Positions 47,024 through 55,612 of a stretch of DNA of 64,000 bases are shown in pieces (the first letter of the stretch is position 1; every line of letters starts with the position of its first letter). The position numbers and the translations under genes were made by a program. The notes under the pieces are model-generated. The model saw nothing but the letters and a program-made list of their open reading frames with translations, was not told the origin of the DNA and made no database searches. Source of the DNA: Caballeronia sordidicola (GTDB taxonomy: Bacteria > Pseudomonadota > Gammaproteobacteria > Burkholderiales > Burkholderiaceae); NCBI RefSeq assembly GCF_000729995.1, contig NZ_JNFG01000013.1, positions 116,345 through 180,344 of the forward strand, given 5' to 3'.

Positions 47024-47284
47024 ATGACCGACCTCCTGCGCTCCAACACGCTTCGGCTTCGTCGCCCCGTCGAACGCTCCGCGGCGGCAAGCATCTCGCG
47101 GCCCCGGACGGCAGCTGTCACGACCGCGCGTGCTGCGCCGTCGAGTATCGTGTCCGACAGCGGCGAGCGTTCGCTACGCAGCGACACCTTGCTGCAAGGT
47201 CATAGCCACATCAGCATCATGCATAACGGTGAAACGTATCAGTTGCGCGCGACGCGTCTTGGCAAGCTGATTCTCACCAAGTAG
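47024..47284 (+). CDS. hemP: Haemin uptake protein HemP
   Basis: An 86-aa protein whose C-terminal half matches HemP/HmuP (LRSDTLLQGHSHISIMHNGETYQLRATRLGKLILTK in pieces, with the NGETYQLR core). HemP is a small iron-responsive regulator or RNA-associated protein that boosts haem-receptor expression. The N terminus is Arg/Ala-rich and poorly conserved. No haem receptor gene follows; instead there is a structured non-coding stretch and a terminator. Confidence 0.9.
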   Translation: MTDLLRSNTLRLRRPVERSAAASISRPRTAAVTTARAAPSSIVSDSGERSLRSDTLLQGHSHISIMHNGETYQLRATRLGKLILTK

Positions 47285-47457
47285 AAGGTAGGAGCGCACA
47301 GGAACACGCAGGACCGAATTGCAGTACCGGGTATTGTGGGGACCACCTCTTCGAGAGGTGTTTGGCAGTAGCCAGCAATGACGGCTTGCACGCGAGAATT
47401 TAGACCCCTTCGTGCAAACACCAGCCAGTCGTCGATAGCCAGCGAAGCCGCTTTTTT
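47285..47457 (+). ncRNA. Candidate small RNA or structured 3' UTR of hemP
   Basis: Non-coding sequence containing a CACCTCT-TCG-AGAGGTG hairpin (47344-47360), a TTGCACG/CGTGCAA stem (47386-47417) and a T7 run at 47451-47457 after a short AGCG-AAGC-CGCT stem. The order of hairpins then U-run suggests a processed or independent transcript that would share the Fur control of hemP. No family was matched. Confidence 0.35.
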
Positions 47458-47498
47458 TGGTTCCCGCCATGTGCTTTGAACAGCACCATCAGTTAAAC

Positions 47499-47533
47499 AA
47501 AAAGCACGTTTTCGCGAGAAAACGTGCTTTTTT
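47499..47533. terminator. Bidirectional terminator between hemP and DUF336 gene
   Basis: A perfect 15-bp stem (AAAAAGCACGTTTTC / complement) with a GCGA loop; A-run on the left and T-run on the right let it serve the converging genes. Confidence 0.92.
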
Positions 47534-47583
47534 ATTTAGGCCGACGGGCTGCGATCGGCCATGCTTAAAACTGCTTTTGAACC

Positions 47584-47997
47584 TTAAACGTTCTCGATCC
47601 CCAATGCCGCGATTCCCGCTCGCGCCACCGCAGCATCCTGATCCGACTTCACGCCTGACACACCTACCGCGCCGACAATGTCCGCACCCACCACGATCGG
47701 CACGCCACCTTCCAGCATGGCCGTCATCGGTGCGCTCAGGAACGCCGTGCGGCCTTGCTTGATCATGTCTTCATACACTTTCGTTTCGCGCCGGCCGAGC
47801 GCGGCGGTGCGTGCCTTACCCGCCGACATCTCGGCGGTGCTTGCGCCTGCGCCATCCAGCCTGTGCAGGTGAAGCAGATGACCGCCGTCATCGACGACAG
47901 CAATCGACACGCACCACTTGTTCGCCAATGCATGCGCTTCAGCTGCGGCCGCGATGGTTTTTACGTCGACATCGGTTAATACGGGTTTCGTTCTCAT
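47584..47997 (-). CDS. HbpS/GlcG-family haem-binding-type protein (DUF336)
   Basis: A 137-aa protein of the GlcG/HbpS family: CVSIAVVDDGGHLLHLHRLDGA, STAEMSAGKARTAA and the GGVPIVVGADIVGAVGVSG core. Some members bind haem or cobalamin and sense redox; others sit in glycolate operons. It is 71 bp upstream of the ftrD stop on the same strand, as the distal gene of the cluster ftrABCD. The iron setting favours a haem-related role. Confidence 0.8.
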   Translation of the reverse strand: MRTKPVLTDVDVKTIAAAAEAHALANKWCVSIAVVDDGGHLLHLHRLDGAGASTAEMSAGKARTAALGRRETKVYEDMIKQGRTAFLSAPMTAMLEGGVPIVVGADIVGAVGVSGVKSDQDAAVARAGIAALGIENV

Positions 47998-48068
47998 TGG
48001 GTCACCTGTTGGGATAGTCGTTGCATTGATAAAGGGATCGGTTCGCGATTCTCTCGATACCCGCAACG

Positions 48069-49484
48069 TTACCGCGAAAAGCCCCAGAACATCAGATACC
48101 AGGCGCTATCGACCACGGCGAGCGCGGCGATGAACCATAGCATCGCAACGCTTTGCGTCACAAAACGGCCAATCGCATACCTGCCGATGACCCGCCAGGC
48201 GAGCCACGCGCTCCACAGATTCGCGACGCCGAGCAAGCCGAGACGTACGTCGGTCACCCACCAGAGCGGCAAGTGTTCAGCGCGCAGCAAGGACACGGTC
48301 GTCGCCGATAAACCCAGGAACACGCCGCATCCCGCCACGGGAATCAGCGCCTGTGTCAGGTGATGCAGGCGCGTGAAACTGAAGCGCCCGAGCATGCGCG
48401 TGCCTGCGGCCAGCAAGGCGAGGAGCGCCGTGCCGTACACGAGCCCCGTCACCACGATATAGCCCACGACCATCCCGCCGTCGAGCCACGAGAACACATC
48501 GTTTTGTTCGGGGTAATGCGTGAACAGGAACCAGGGCGCGTTTGTATCGAGCGGCCAGAGAATATTGCGATCGATCAGCCACGCAGCAAAGATCTGCTTC
48601 AAGTCGACAAACCATGTACTTACGGTCCAGTGGAACGCGCCAATCGCAATGCCCAGCAAGCCGTAGAGGATCAGCGCGGTGTCCCACGGATTCGCTTGTT
48701 TATCGCCGAGCTGCACGACTTCGGCCGAGGGCGAGCGCCACTCGAGCGAAATAGCGTCCCGATGGCCGCTGCAACGGCCGCACATATGGCAGTCCGACGC
48801 GCCTTTCATGGCGCGCAGCGGCACGAGCGGCGCGCAGTTGACTGGGATCACGCGATGCCCGTGCTCACCCTCTTTATACGACCGGCGCCACGCGTCTTCA
48901 TTCACCTTGTAGTGGAACGGTGCAAGCCGCGCCAGAAGCGAAAACACCCCGTTCACGGGGCAGAGATACTTGCACCACACGCGTTTCTCGCGCCCATACA
49001 ACACGCCGACAATCATCGCGCCGACGGTCGAGCCTCCGAGCACCAGCAACACGGCTTTCGGATATTGATAAACGCTGACCATCTGGCCATAGATGGTGGT
49101 AATGCCGAACGCGACGAATGGCCAGCCGCCCCAGCGCAACCAGCGCGGAATGGCCCAACCGCGGCCGAACTTGCTCGCAAACTCGGTCAGCGCGCCTTCG
49201 GGACACAGCACGCCGCACCACACGCGGCCGAGCATCACCATGGAGAGCAGGACGAACGGCCACCAGATACCCCAGAACACGAACTGCGCGGCCAGCGTCA
49301 GGTTGGTCCAGAGATGCGCGCTGCCGTCCGGCAGCGGCAGAACCGCTGGAACCAGAATCAGAAATGCATACACGGCAACCACGACCCATTGAACGCCGCG
49401 GATCATGCTGCCGTGTTGCTGCATCCATTGCCCGGCTTGCTGCAGCCGTCCGGGCCGATGCATCACCTCGCCCATACCGCTCAT
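48069..49484 (-). CDS. ftrD: Ferrous iron transport polyferredoxin FtrD
   Basis: A 471-aa membrane protein of the NapH/CcoG-like type with cluster motifs in CGVLCPEGA, CKYLCPVNG and CHMCGRC and multiple helices. In Bordetella and Brucella FtrD supplies electrons that help Ftr permease handle iron. The ATG at 49484 overlaps the ftrC stop (ATGA). It is the fourth gene of ftrABCD. Confidence 0.88.
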   Translation of the reverse strand: MSGMGEVMHRPGRLQQAGQWMQQHGSMIRGVQWVVVAVYAFLILVPAVLPLPDGSAHLWTNLTLAAQFVFWGIWWPFVLLSMVMLGRVWCGVLCPEGALTEFASKFGRGWAIPRWLRWGGWPFVAFGITTIYGQMVSVYQYPKAVLLVLGGSTVGAMIVGVLYGREKRVWCKYLCPVNGVFSLLARLAPFHYKVNEDAWRRSYKEGEHGHRVIPVNCAPLVPLRAMKGASDCHMCGRCSGHRDAISLEWRSPSAEVVQLGDKQANPWDTALILYGLLGIAIGAFHWTVSTWFVDLKQIFAAWLIDRNILWPLDTNAPWFLFTHYPEQNDVFSWLDGGMVVGYIVVTGLVYGTALLALLAAGTRMLGRFSFTRLHHLTQALIPVAGCGVFLGLSATTVSLLRAEHLPLWWVTDVRLGLLGVANLWSAWLAWRVIGRYAIGRFVTQSVAMLWFIAALAVVDSAWYLMFWGFSR

Positions 49485-50326
49485 GCCACCCTTCTCGCCG
49501 ATTTTTGCGTCATCCGGTTTTTCGACCGGCGCAGCAGCAGGAAGACCACGGCCCAATACACGACGTACCCAATCAGGTTCATGCCGGCAGGATGCGCGCG
49601 ATAACCCGTCAGCGTGGCGACCAGCGAGCCGAAGGTGCTGGAGTCATCGAGCAGCCAGGACGTGTTCCACACTTGGTTCATGACGACGGGCAGGATCTCC
49701 TTGTCGATGAGTTTATCGACACCCGTTTCAAACAGACCCGCCGCGAGGAACAACAGCATGATTTCCGTCACGCTGAAAAAGAGCCGCCACGAGAAGATCT
49801 TGCCGCCAAGCTGCAGCAGATAGAACGTCAGGAACGCCAGCGCCAGACCAATCGCGACCGCCAGATACTGCATGGGGTCGACGTGGCCCGACTGACCGAA
49901 GCCGAGGCCGTACAAAAAAATCACGGTCTCGCTGCCTTCCCGCGCAATAGCGAGCGCGACGAGCAAGGTCACGCCCCACCAGTTCGCGTTCTGCTTGCTC
50001 CTTTCGAGCGACGCTTCCATATCCCGTTTCATGGAGCGCCCGTGGTGCTTCATCCACAGCACCATTTGCACGATCAGCACGCACGCGACCAGAACCATCC
50101 CAGTCTGAAAATAATCCTGTGCATCGCCTGAGAGCTCATCCGTGAAGCCAACCAGCGCCGCGCCCAGCGCCACTGCAGCCAGCAATCCCGCCGCCACACC
50201 GGCCCACAAATACGGAATGCCGCGACGCGCGTCGGCGTCGCCATTTTTCAGCCATGCGTACAGGATGCCGACGACCAGCAGCGCCTCGACACTCTCCCGC
50301 CACACGATGAAAAGAACCTGACCCAT
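49481..50326 (-). CDS. ftrC: FTR1-family iron permease FtrC
   Basis: A 281-aa seven-helix permease with two REXXE iron-binding motifs: RESVE (10-14) and REGSE (129-133). The ATG at 50326 has GGGAGGT upstream. It moves iron across the inner membrane after oxidation by FtrA/FtrB. Confidence 0.92.
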   Translation of the reverse strand: MGQVLFIVWRESVEALLVVGILYAWLKNGDADARRGIPYLWAGVAAGLLAAVALGAALVGFTDELSGDAQDYFQTGMVLVACVLIVQMVLWMKHHGRSMKRDMEASLERSKQNANWWGVTLLVALAIAREGSETVIFLYGLGFGQSGHVDPMQYLAVAIGLALAFLTFYLLQLGGKIFSWRLFFSVTEIMLLFLAAGLFETGVDKLIDKEILPVVMNQVWNTSWLLDDSSTFGSLVATLTGYRAHPAGMNLIGYVVYWAVVFLLLRRSKNRMTQKSARRVA

Positions 50327-50407
50327 CACTTACCTCCCGCTCTTGCAAGCCGAAGCGGTTTGCGCGTGACGCTGAACGGACAGCGCGCGAACCGGCCCGG
50401 CGTGACC

Positions 50408-50761
50408 TCACTTCGCGACGATGACACCCTGCGCCGACTGATGAAAATCGTCGAAGAACTTGTATTCGCCCTTGTCCAGCGGCGCTATGACAACGAAGGA
50501 ATCGGCGCCCGGCGCGAGCACTTTTTCCTTGCGCAACTGGATGCTTTCAAACTCCGCCGCACCCTTGCCAATGTTGTGCACTTCGATCTTGATGCGCTGC
50601 CCCGCCGGCACTTCAATACGCGTGGGATTCAGCTTGCCGTCGTTCATTTCCAGCTTGAAGGTCGGCAGGTCGGCGGCTTGCGCTGCTGTGACACTGGCGA
50701 ACCATCCGGCCGCCAAGGCTAGCGACAGCGAGGCGGCGACCAACTTGGTTTTGCGTTGCAT
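50408..50761 (-). CDS. ftrB: Periplasmic cupredoxin-domain protein FtrB
   Basis: A 117-aa protein with a signal peptide (TKLVAASLSLALAAGWFASV) and an EfeO-like cupredoxin domain (FKLEMNDGKLNPTRIEVPAG, GAAEFESIQL). It may oxidise Fe2+ for the permease. A canonical blue-copper Cys is absent, so copper binding is uncertain. It starts 70 bp after ftrA. Confidence 0.88.
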   Translation of the reverse strand: MQRKTKLVAASLSLALAAGWFASVTAAQAADLPTFKLEMNDGKLNPTRIEVPAGQRIKIEVHNIGKGAAEFESIQLRKEKVLAPGADSFVVIAPLDKGEYKFFDDFHQSAQGVIVAK

Positions 50762-50831
50762 GCATGCTTCCTGGCTGCGGCGTCCGGTCCGACGTTTCAA
50801 TCACGTCATGCTGGACGCCTGGCTCGAATAC

Positions 50832-51380
50832 TTAGTAACCACCCTTCTTGCCGATGCCGGCGAACGGGAAATCGTATTCGATCGTGTACGGCTTGAACCA
50901 CGCACCCACGCCGGTTTCCTTGTCGACGTGACGGCCGAACGCCATGTGGCCGGTTTGCATCGGCGGCGCAATGTTGAGTTTCATGTGGTATTTGCCCGGG
51001 CCGAACAACTTCACGTTGTCGCCGTAATGCGGGCCGTCGTTAGCGACCATGGCCATCATGTCGCCCTTGATGGTTTGCGTGGTGCCAACCTTGGTCAGTT
51101 CGTACGTCACCTGCAGGTAAGGCATCCAGTCGCCTTCCGCAAAGCCGTTCGGGTTGTTCTTCACGGCGTGGATATCGGCTTCCAGGTGGACGTCCGAATC
51201 CGATGCCTTGCGCATCATGCCTTCCGGTTCCATCGTGATCGGCTGCAGATACACCGCGCCCACTTCCATGCCGTTTTCGATGTGCTGCTTGCCGATCGGA
51301 TATTCGGCCGCCGACGCCGACACCACTGCCGCCAGTGCGACTGCAGCCACCGACCCGCGCACCAAAGTTGAAACCTGCAT
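50832..51380 (-). CDS. ftrA: Periplasmic iron-binding protein FtrA (P19 family)
   Basis: A 182-aa secreted protein of the P19/Tpd family: signal peptide, EYPIGKQHIENGMEVGAVYL, MVANDGPHYGDNVKL and YHMKLNIAPP. P19 binds Cu and Fe and accelerates iron uptake at low concentration. It heads ftrABCD. A possible weak Fur-like site lies at 51514-51532. Confidence 0.9.
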   Translation of the reverse strand: MQVSTLVRGSVAAVALAAVVSASAAEYPIGKQHIENGMEVGAVYLQPITMEPEGMMRKASDSDVHLEADIHAVKNNPNGFAEGDWMPYLQVTYELTKVGTTQTIKGDMMAMVANDGPHYGDNVKLFGPGKYHMKLNIAPPMQTGHMAFGRHVDKETGVGAWFKPYTIEYDFPFAGIGKKGGY

Positions 51381-51513
51381 CCTTCACTCCTTCTTGTTAT
51401 TGATCAGACCGCCACTGTGCGTGCTTGCGTGCGTTCGACCCGACCCGGTCAGATCACCGATCGATCCGGCATCGGCGATAGGAAATTGCAATATAGATGT
51501 AACATGCAACGTT

Positions 51514-51532
51514 AATACGAACCATTCTCAAT
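51514..51532 (-). promoter_or_regulatory. Possible Fur-like site before ftrABCD
   Basis: On the minus strand ATTGAGAATGGTTCGTATT, a 9-1-9 sequence with only 5 of 9 symmetric positions but similar GAAT/GTATT cores to the bfd box; 134 bp before ftrA. Confidence 0.3.
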
Positions 51533-51646
51533 GGGAGTGGAGTTTAGCACTGATCGGAAGGCGGAACAATTTGATGGAGATCAACAAGGCTTGTGCCCGT
51601 TGGGTTTCTGAGATGAAAGAGATCTTTTTCAAGCGGAATTTTGGGC

Positions 51647-51679
51647 AAAAAAAGGCGGCGAACCCTCTCAGGTTGCCGC
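51647..51679 (-). terminator. Terminator of uvrB
   Basis: GCGGCAACC / GGTTCGCCGC imperfect stem followed by TTTTTTT on the minus strand, 26 bp after the stop. Confidence 0.82.
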
Positions 51680-51704
51680 GCTTTCGACGCTAAAACGCTT
51701 ACGG

Positions 51705-53798
51705 TCAGCTGATGCCTGTAATGTGGTCGCCCACATTGGCGCCAAACACGCGCTGCCTTAAAAGCGACAGTTGGTCGCGGGTCTGCGCAGCTTTTTCGAA
51801 CTCGAGGTTTTTCGCGTGATCCATCATCTGCTTTTCGAGACGCTTGATTTCCTTCGATAGCTGCTTCTCGGACATATCCTCGAACTTCGCTCGCGTCTGC
51901 GCTTCCTTCAATTCGGCGCGGGCGTCGTCGGCGTTATAGACACCGTCGATAATGTCCTTGATCCGCTTGGTCACGCCACGCGGCGTAATACCCATCGCGA
52001 GGTTATGCGCGATCTGCTTCGTGCGGCGCCGTTCGGTCTCGCCGATCGCACGCTTCATCGAATCCGTGACTTTGTCGCCGTAGAGAATCGCCTTGCCGTT
52101 CACGTTACGCGCAGCCCGGCCCACCGTCTGGATCAGCGAACGTTCCGCGCGCAGGAAGCCCTCCTTGTCGGCATCGAGGATCGCGACCAGCGACACTTCC
52201 GGGATATCAAGCCCTTCCCGCAGCAGGTTGATCCCGACCAGCACGTCGAACGTTCCGAGGCGCAAATCGCGGATGATTTCCACACGCTCGACCGTATCGA
52301 TGTCGCTATGCAGGTAGCGCACCTTCACGCCGTGATCCGCGAGAAATTCGGTGAGTTGTTCGGCCATGCGCTTCGTCAGCACCGTAACCAGTACACGCTC
52401 GTGCACTTTGACGCGCTCATTGATCTCGCCAAGCACGTCGTCCACTTGCGAGCGCGCCGGGCGCACTTCAATCTCGGGATCGACCAGACCGGTCGGGCGC
52501 ACAAGCTGCTCGGCCACCTGCCCCGCCGTGCGGTTTTCGTAATCGGCCGGTGTAGCCGAAACGAAGATCGCCTGGCGCATCTTGCGTTCGAATTCGTTGA
52601 ACTTCAGCGGCCGGTTGTCCAGCGCCGATGGCATCCGGAAACCGTAGTCGACCAGATTCTCCTTGCGCGCCCGGTCGCCGTTGTACATGCCGTTCAACTG
52701 ACCGATCAGCACGTGCGACTCGTCGAGCAGCATGAGCGCGTCGGGCGGCAAATAATCGACGAGCGTTGGCGGCGGTTCGCCCGGCGCCGCGCCGGAAAAA
52801 TGGCGTGAATAGTTCTCGATGCCTTTGCAGAAACCCAGTTCCTGCAGCATTTCCAGATCGAAACGCGTGCGCTGTTCAAGCCGCTGTGCCTCCACCAGCT
52901 TGCCGTCCTTGTGAAAGAACTCGAGCCGTTCGCGCAATTCCAGCTTGATTGTCTCAATAGCGCGCATCACCGTATCGCGTGGCGTCACGTAGTGCGACGA
53001 CGGATACACGGTGAAACGCGGAATCTTGTTGCGCACGCGGCCGGTGAGCGGATCGAAGAGTTGCATCGACTCGATTTCGTCGTCGAACAGCTCCACGCGA
53101 ACCGCCATTTCCGCGTGCTCCGCCGGGAAGATGTCGATGGTGTCGCCCCGCACGCGAAACGTCCCGCGTGAAAAGTCGGCTTCGTTGCGGTTGTACTGCA
53201 TCGCGATCAGGCGCGCGATGATGTCGCGCTGGCCCAGCTTGTCGCCGGTGCGCAGCGTCAGAATCATCTTGTGATATTCCGACGGATTGCCAATACCGTA
53301 AATGGCCGACACCGTCGCCACAATCACCACATCGCGCCGCTCGAGCAGGCTTTTCGTCGCCGACAGCCGCATTTGCTCAATGTGCTCGTTTATCGACGAA
53401 TCCTTCTCGATAAACAGATCGCGCTGCGGAACGTAGGCTTCCGGCTGGTAATAATCGTAGTAAGAAACGAAGTATTCGACTGCATTGCGAGGGAAAAACT
53501 CGCGAAACTCGGCGTAGAGCTGCGCGGCAAGCGTCTTGTTCGGCGCGAACACAATGGCCGGCCGGCCCATGCGCGCAATCACGTTCGCCATGGTGAACGT
53601 CTTGCCGGAGCCCGTTACGCCGAGCAATGTCTGGAACGACAGACCGTCCTCGATCCCTTCCACGAGCGTTGCGATTGCCGTCGGCTGGTCGCCCGCCGGC
53701 TGATACGGTTGATAAAGCTGGAACGGAGAGCCTTCGAACCTGACGAACTTGGATTCGTCGAGGGTCTCGTCGGTTTCGAGTAGCGGGGTATCGGACAT
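51705..53798 (-). CDS. uvrB: UvrABC system protein B
   Basis: A 697-aa DNA-repair helicase-like protein that verifies lesions and recruits UvrC in nucleotide excision repair. Walker A GVTGSGKT, the beta-hairpin region [16 protein letters not shown]-like LLDESH, and the C-terminal UVR motif ([28 protein letters not shown] in pieces) are present. ATG at 53798 chosen. No SOS/LexA box is visible upstream. Confidence 0.97.
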   Translation of the reverse strand: MSDTPLLETDETLDESKFVRFEGSPFQLYQPYQPAGDQPTAIATLVEGIEDGLSFQTLLGVTGSGKTFTMANVIARMGRPAIVFAPNKTLAAQLYAEFREFFPRNAVEYFVSYYDYYQPEAYVPQRDLFIEKDSSINEHIEQMRLSATKSLLERRDVVIVATVSAIYGIGNPSEYHKMILTLRTGDKLGQRDIIARLIAMQYNRNEADFSRGTFRVRGDTIDIFPAEHAEMAVRVELFDDEIESMQLFDPLTGRVRNKIPRFTVYPSSHYVTPRDTVMRAIETIKLELRERLEFFHKDGKLVEAQRLEQRTRFDLEMLQELGFCKGIENYSRHFSGAAPGEPPPTLVDYLPPDALMLLDESHVLIGQLNGMYNGDRARKENLVDYGFRMPSALDNRPLKFNEFERKMRQAIFVSATPADYENRTAGQVAEQLVRPTGLVDPEIEVRPARSQVDDVLGEINERVKVHERVLVTVLTKRMAEQLTEFLADHGVKVRYLHSDIDTVERVEIIRDLRLGTFDVLVGINLLREGLDIPEVSLVAILDADKEGFLRAERSLIQTVGRAARNVNGKAILYGDKVTDSMKRAIGETERRRTKQIAHNLAMGITPRGVTKRIKDIIDGVYNADDARAELKEAQTRAKFEDMSEKQLSKEIKRLEKQMMDHAKNLEFEKAAQTRDQLSLLRQRVFGANVGDHITGIS

Positions 53799-54302
53799 GA
53801 GGGAGAGGTGCCTTGGCCGAGAGCAAACACCCATTCTAGCGGTTCGCGCTGGAGCGGGTTTGGACGGCGAATCAGGATTGATGGGACAGGTTTCAGGCGA
53901 TTTGTGCCGGGCTTCGCAGGATGTCCCGTGTTTTCAACATGGGGCGCCGATACCGAATCGCAAGTGATTGTTTTGACGAGTGAAAGCTTCGCGCTCATGT
54001 TCGAGCACGTGGCGGGGACTTGTCTGCGTTTGCATAAAAAATCGGCAAATTGCCGGAAAAAAATAACCAAATCCGGTGTTTCTTCCATTTCCCGACGCCG
54101 TAAAGCACCGCTCGATTCGTTACAATGCCGAACTGGGGTTTTCATCGATGGGACGGAGTTTTGTTGGAGTTTGTTGGCTCCGGTTGGCTCCTTGAGGTTC
54201 GGTTTGCCCCGCTTTTCAGCCGCTCTGTTGCCGATTAGCTGCCGATCAGTTGCCCCCCATCCCGACCGCCCGTGCCGCCTTATCCACTACCGCCGATAAA
54301 TC
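53799..54302. other. Divergent intergenic region with short direct repeats
   Basis: About 500 bp serving both uvrB and the aminotransferase gene. Holds three 10-bp repeats of GTTGG(C/A) type (54163-54192) and a GTTGCCGAT(T/C)A repeat (54227-54254) in the aminotransferase leader, and a -10-like TACAAT at 54121. No LexA box seen. Confidence 0.5.
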
Positions 54303-55502
54303 ATGTCTCTTTTCTCAGCCGTCGAGCTTGCCCCCCGTGACCCGATTCTGGGCCTGAACGAAGCCTTCAACGCCGATCCGCGCACTACCAAGGTCAACCT
54401 CGGCGTGGGCGTGTATTTCAACGAAGAAGGCAAGATTCCGCTCCTGCGTGCCGTTCGCGAAGCCGAAAAAGCGCGTACTGAACTTGCCGCTCCGCGTGGA
54501 TATCTCCCCATTGAAGGCATTGCCGCTTATGACGCAGCTGTGCAAAAGCTGCTGCTTGGCGACGATTCTCAACTGATCGCCGACGGCCGCGTGATCACGG
54601 CACAGGCGCTGGGCGGAACGGGTGCGCTCAAGATTGGCGCCGACTTCCTGAAGCGGCTGAATCCCACGGGCAAAGTCGCCATCAGCGACCCGAGCTGGGA
54701 AAACCATCGTGCGTTGTTCGAATACGCGGGTTTTGAAGTCGCGAACTACCCGTACTACGAGGCAGCCACGCACGGCGTGAAATTCGACGCCATGCTGGAA
54801 GCGTTCAACAGCTACCCGGCCGGAACGGTCGTGGTGCTGCACGCGTGCTGCCACAACCCGACCGGCGTCGACCTGACCCCGGCACAATGGCAACAGGTCG
54901 TCGAAACGGTCAAGGCGCGCTCGTTGGTGCCGTTCCTCGACATCGCCTATCAGGGGTTCGGCGAGAACATCGACGCCGACGCTGCTGCCGTTCGCCTCTT
55001 CGCCAAGGCAGATATCAACGTATTCGTGTCGTCGTCGTTCTCCAAATCGTTCTCGCTGTATGGCGAGCGCGTGGGCGCACTGTCGATCATCACGAGCTCG
55101 AAGGAAGAAGCCACGCGCGTGTTGTCGCAATTGAAGCGCGTGATCCGCACGAACTATTCGAATCCGCCGACGCACGGCGGTTCGGTCGTCGCCGCAGTTC
55201 TCGCTTCGCCCGAATTGCGCGCCACGTGGGAACAGGAACTCGGCGAAATGCGTGACCGCATTCGCGCAATGCGCAACGGTCTGGTCGAACACATCAAGGC
55301 AGCAGGCGTGGAACGCGACTTTGGCTTCGTGAACCAGCAGCGCGGCATGTTCTCGTACTCGGGCCTGACCTCGCCGCAGGTCGATCGCCTGCGCGAGGAG
55401 TTCGGGATCTACGCCGTCAGCACTGGCCGCATCTGCGTGGCCGCGTTGAATACGCGCAATCTTGAAGTGGTGGCCAACGCCATCGCGACTGTGCTGAAGT
55501 AA
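54303..55502 (+). CDS. tyrB: Aromatic amino acid aminotransferase (aspartate-family)
   Basis: A 399-aa class I PLP aminotransferase. The Schiff-base lysine is in SSSFSKSFSLYGER (about K248); the CCHNPTGVD segment and terminal TGRICVAALN are family markers. TyrB-like enzymes transaminate tyrosine, phenylalanine and aspartate; this group cannot be told from AspC by eye. A good terminator follows. The gene is alone. Confidence 0.88.
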   Translation: MSLFSAVELAPRDPILGLNEAFNADPRTTKVNLGVGVYFNEEGKIPLLRAVREAEKARTELAAPRGYLPIEGIAAYDAAVQKLLLGDDSQLIADGRVITAQALGGTGALKIGADFLKRLNPTGKVAISDPSWENHRALFEYAGFEVANYPYYEAATHGVKFDAMLEAFNSYPAGTVVVLHACCHNPTGVDLTPAQWQQVVETVKARSLVPFLDIAYQGFGENIDADAAAVRLFAKADINVFVSSSFSKSFSLYGERVGALSIITSSKEEATRVLSQLKRVIRTNYSNPPTHGGSVVAAVLASPELRATWEQELGEMRDRIRAMRNGLVEHIKAAGVERDFGFVNQQRGMFSYSGLTSPQVDRLREEFGIYAVSTGRICVAALNTRNLEVVANAIATVLK

Positions 55503-55523
55503 GTTGGGTTTTCGTGGTTTCTA

Positions 55524-55556
55524 AAAACGGCGCTCCGTGTGAGCGCCGTTTTTTTT
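55524..55556 (+). terminator. Terminator of the aminotransferase gene
   Basis: AAAACGGCGCTC / GAGCGCCGTTTT stem, 5-nt loop and a run of eight Ts. Confidence 0.93.
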
Positions 55557-55612
55557 GGGGGTCACGGGGCTGCTGCGGACAAGGAACGGCCGCTCGCGCT
55601 AGTTACCGCCGA

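Larger units (their letters stand above)
51381..51704. other. Intergenic: ftrABCD promoter and uvrB terminator
   Basis: The ftr side holds a possible Fur-like site (51514-51532); the uvrB side a minus-strand terminator (51647-51679). I see no gene in the remainder. Confidence 0.5.

Noticed and set aside
53799..54302. LexA box for uvrB
   Set aside because: No CTGT-N8-ACAG pattern found between uvrB and the aminotransferase gene.
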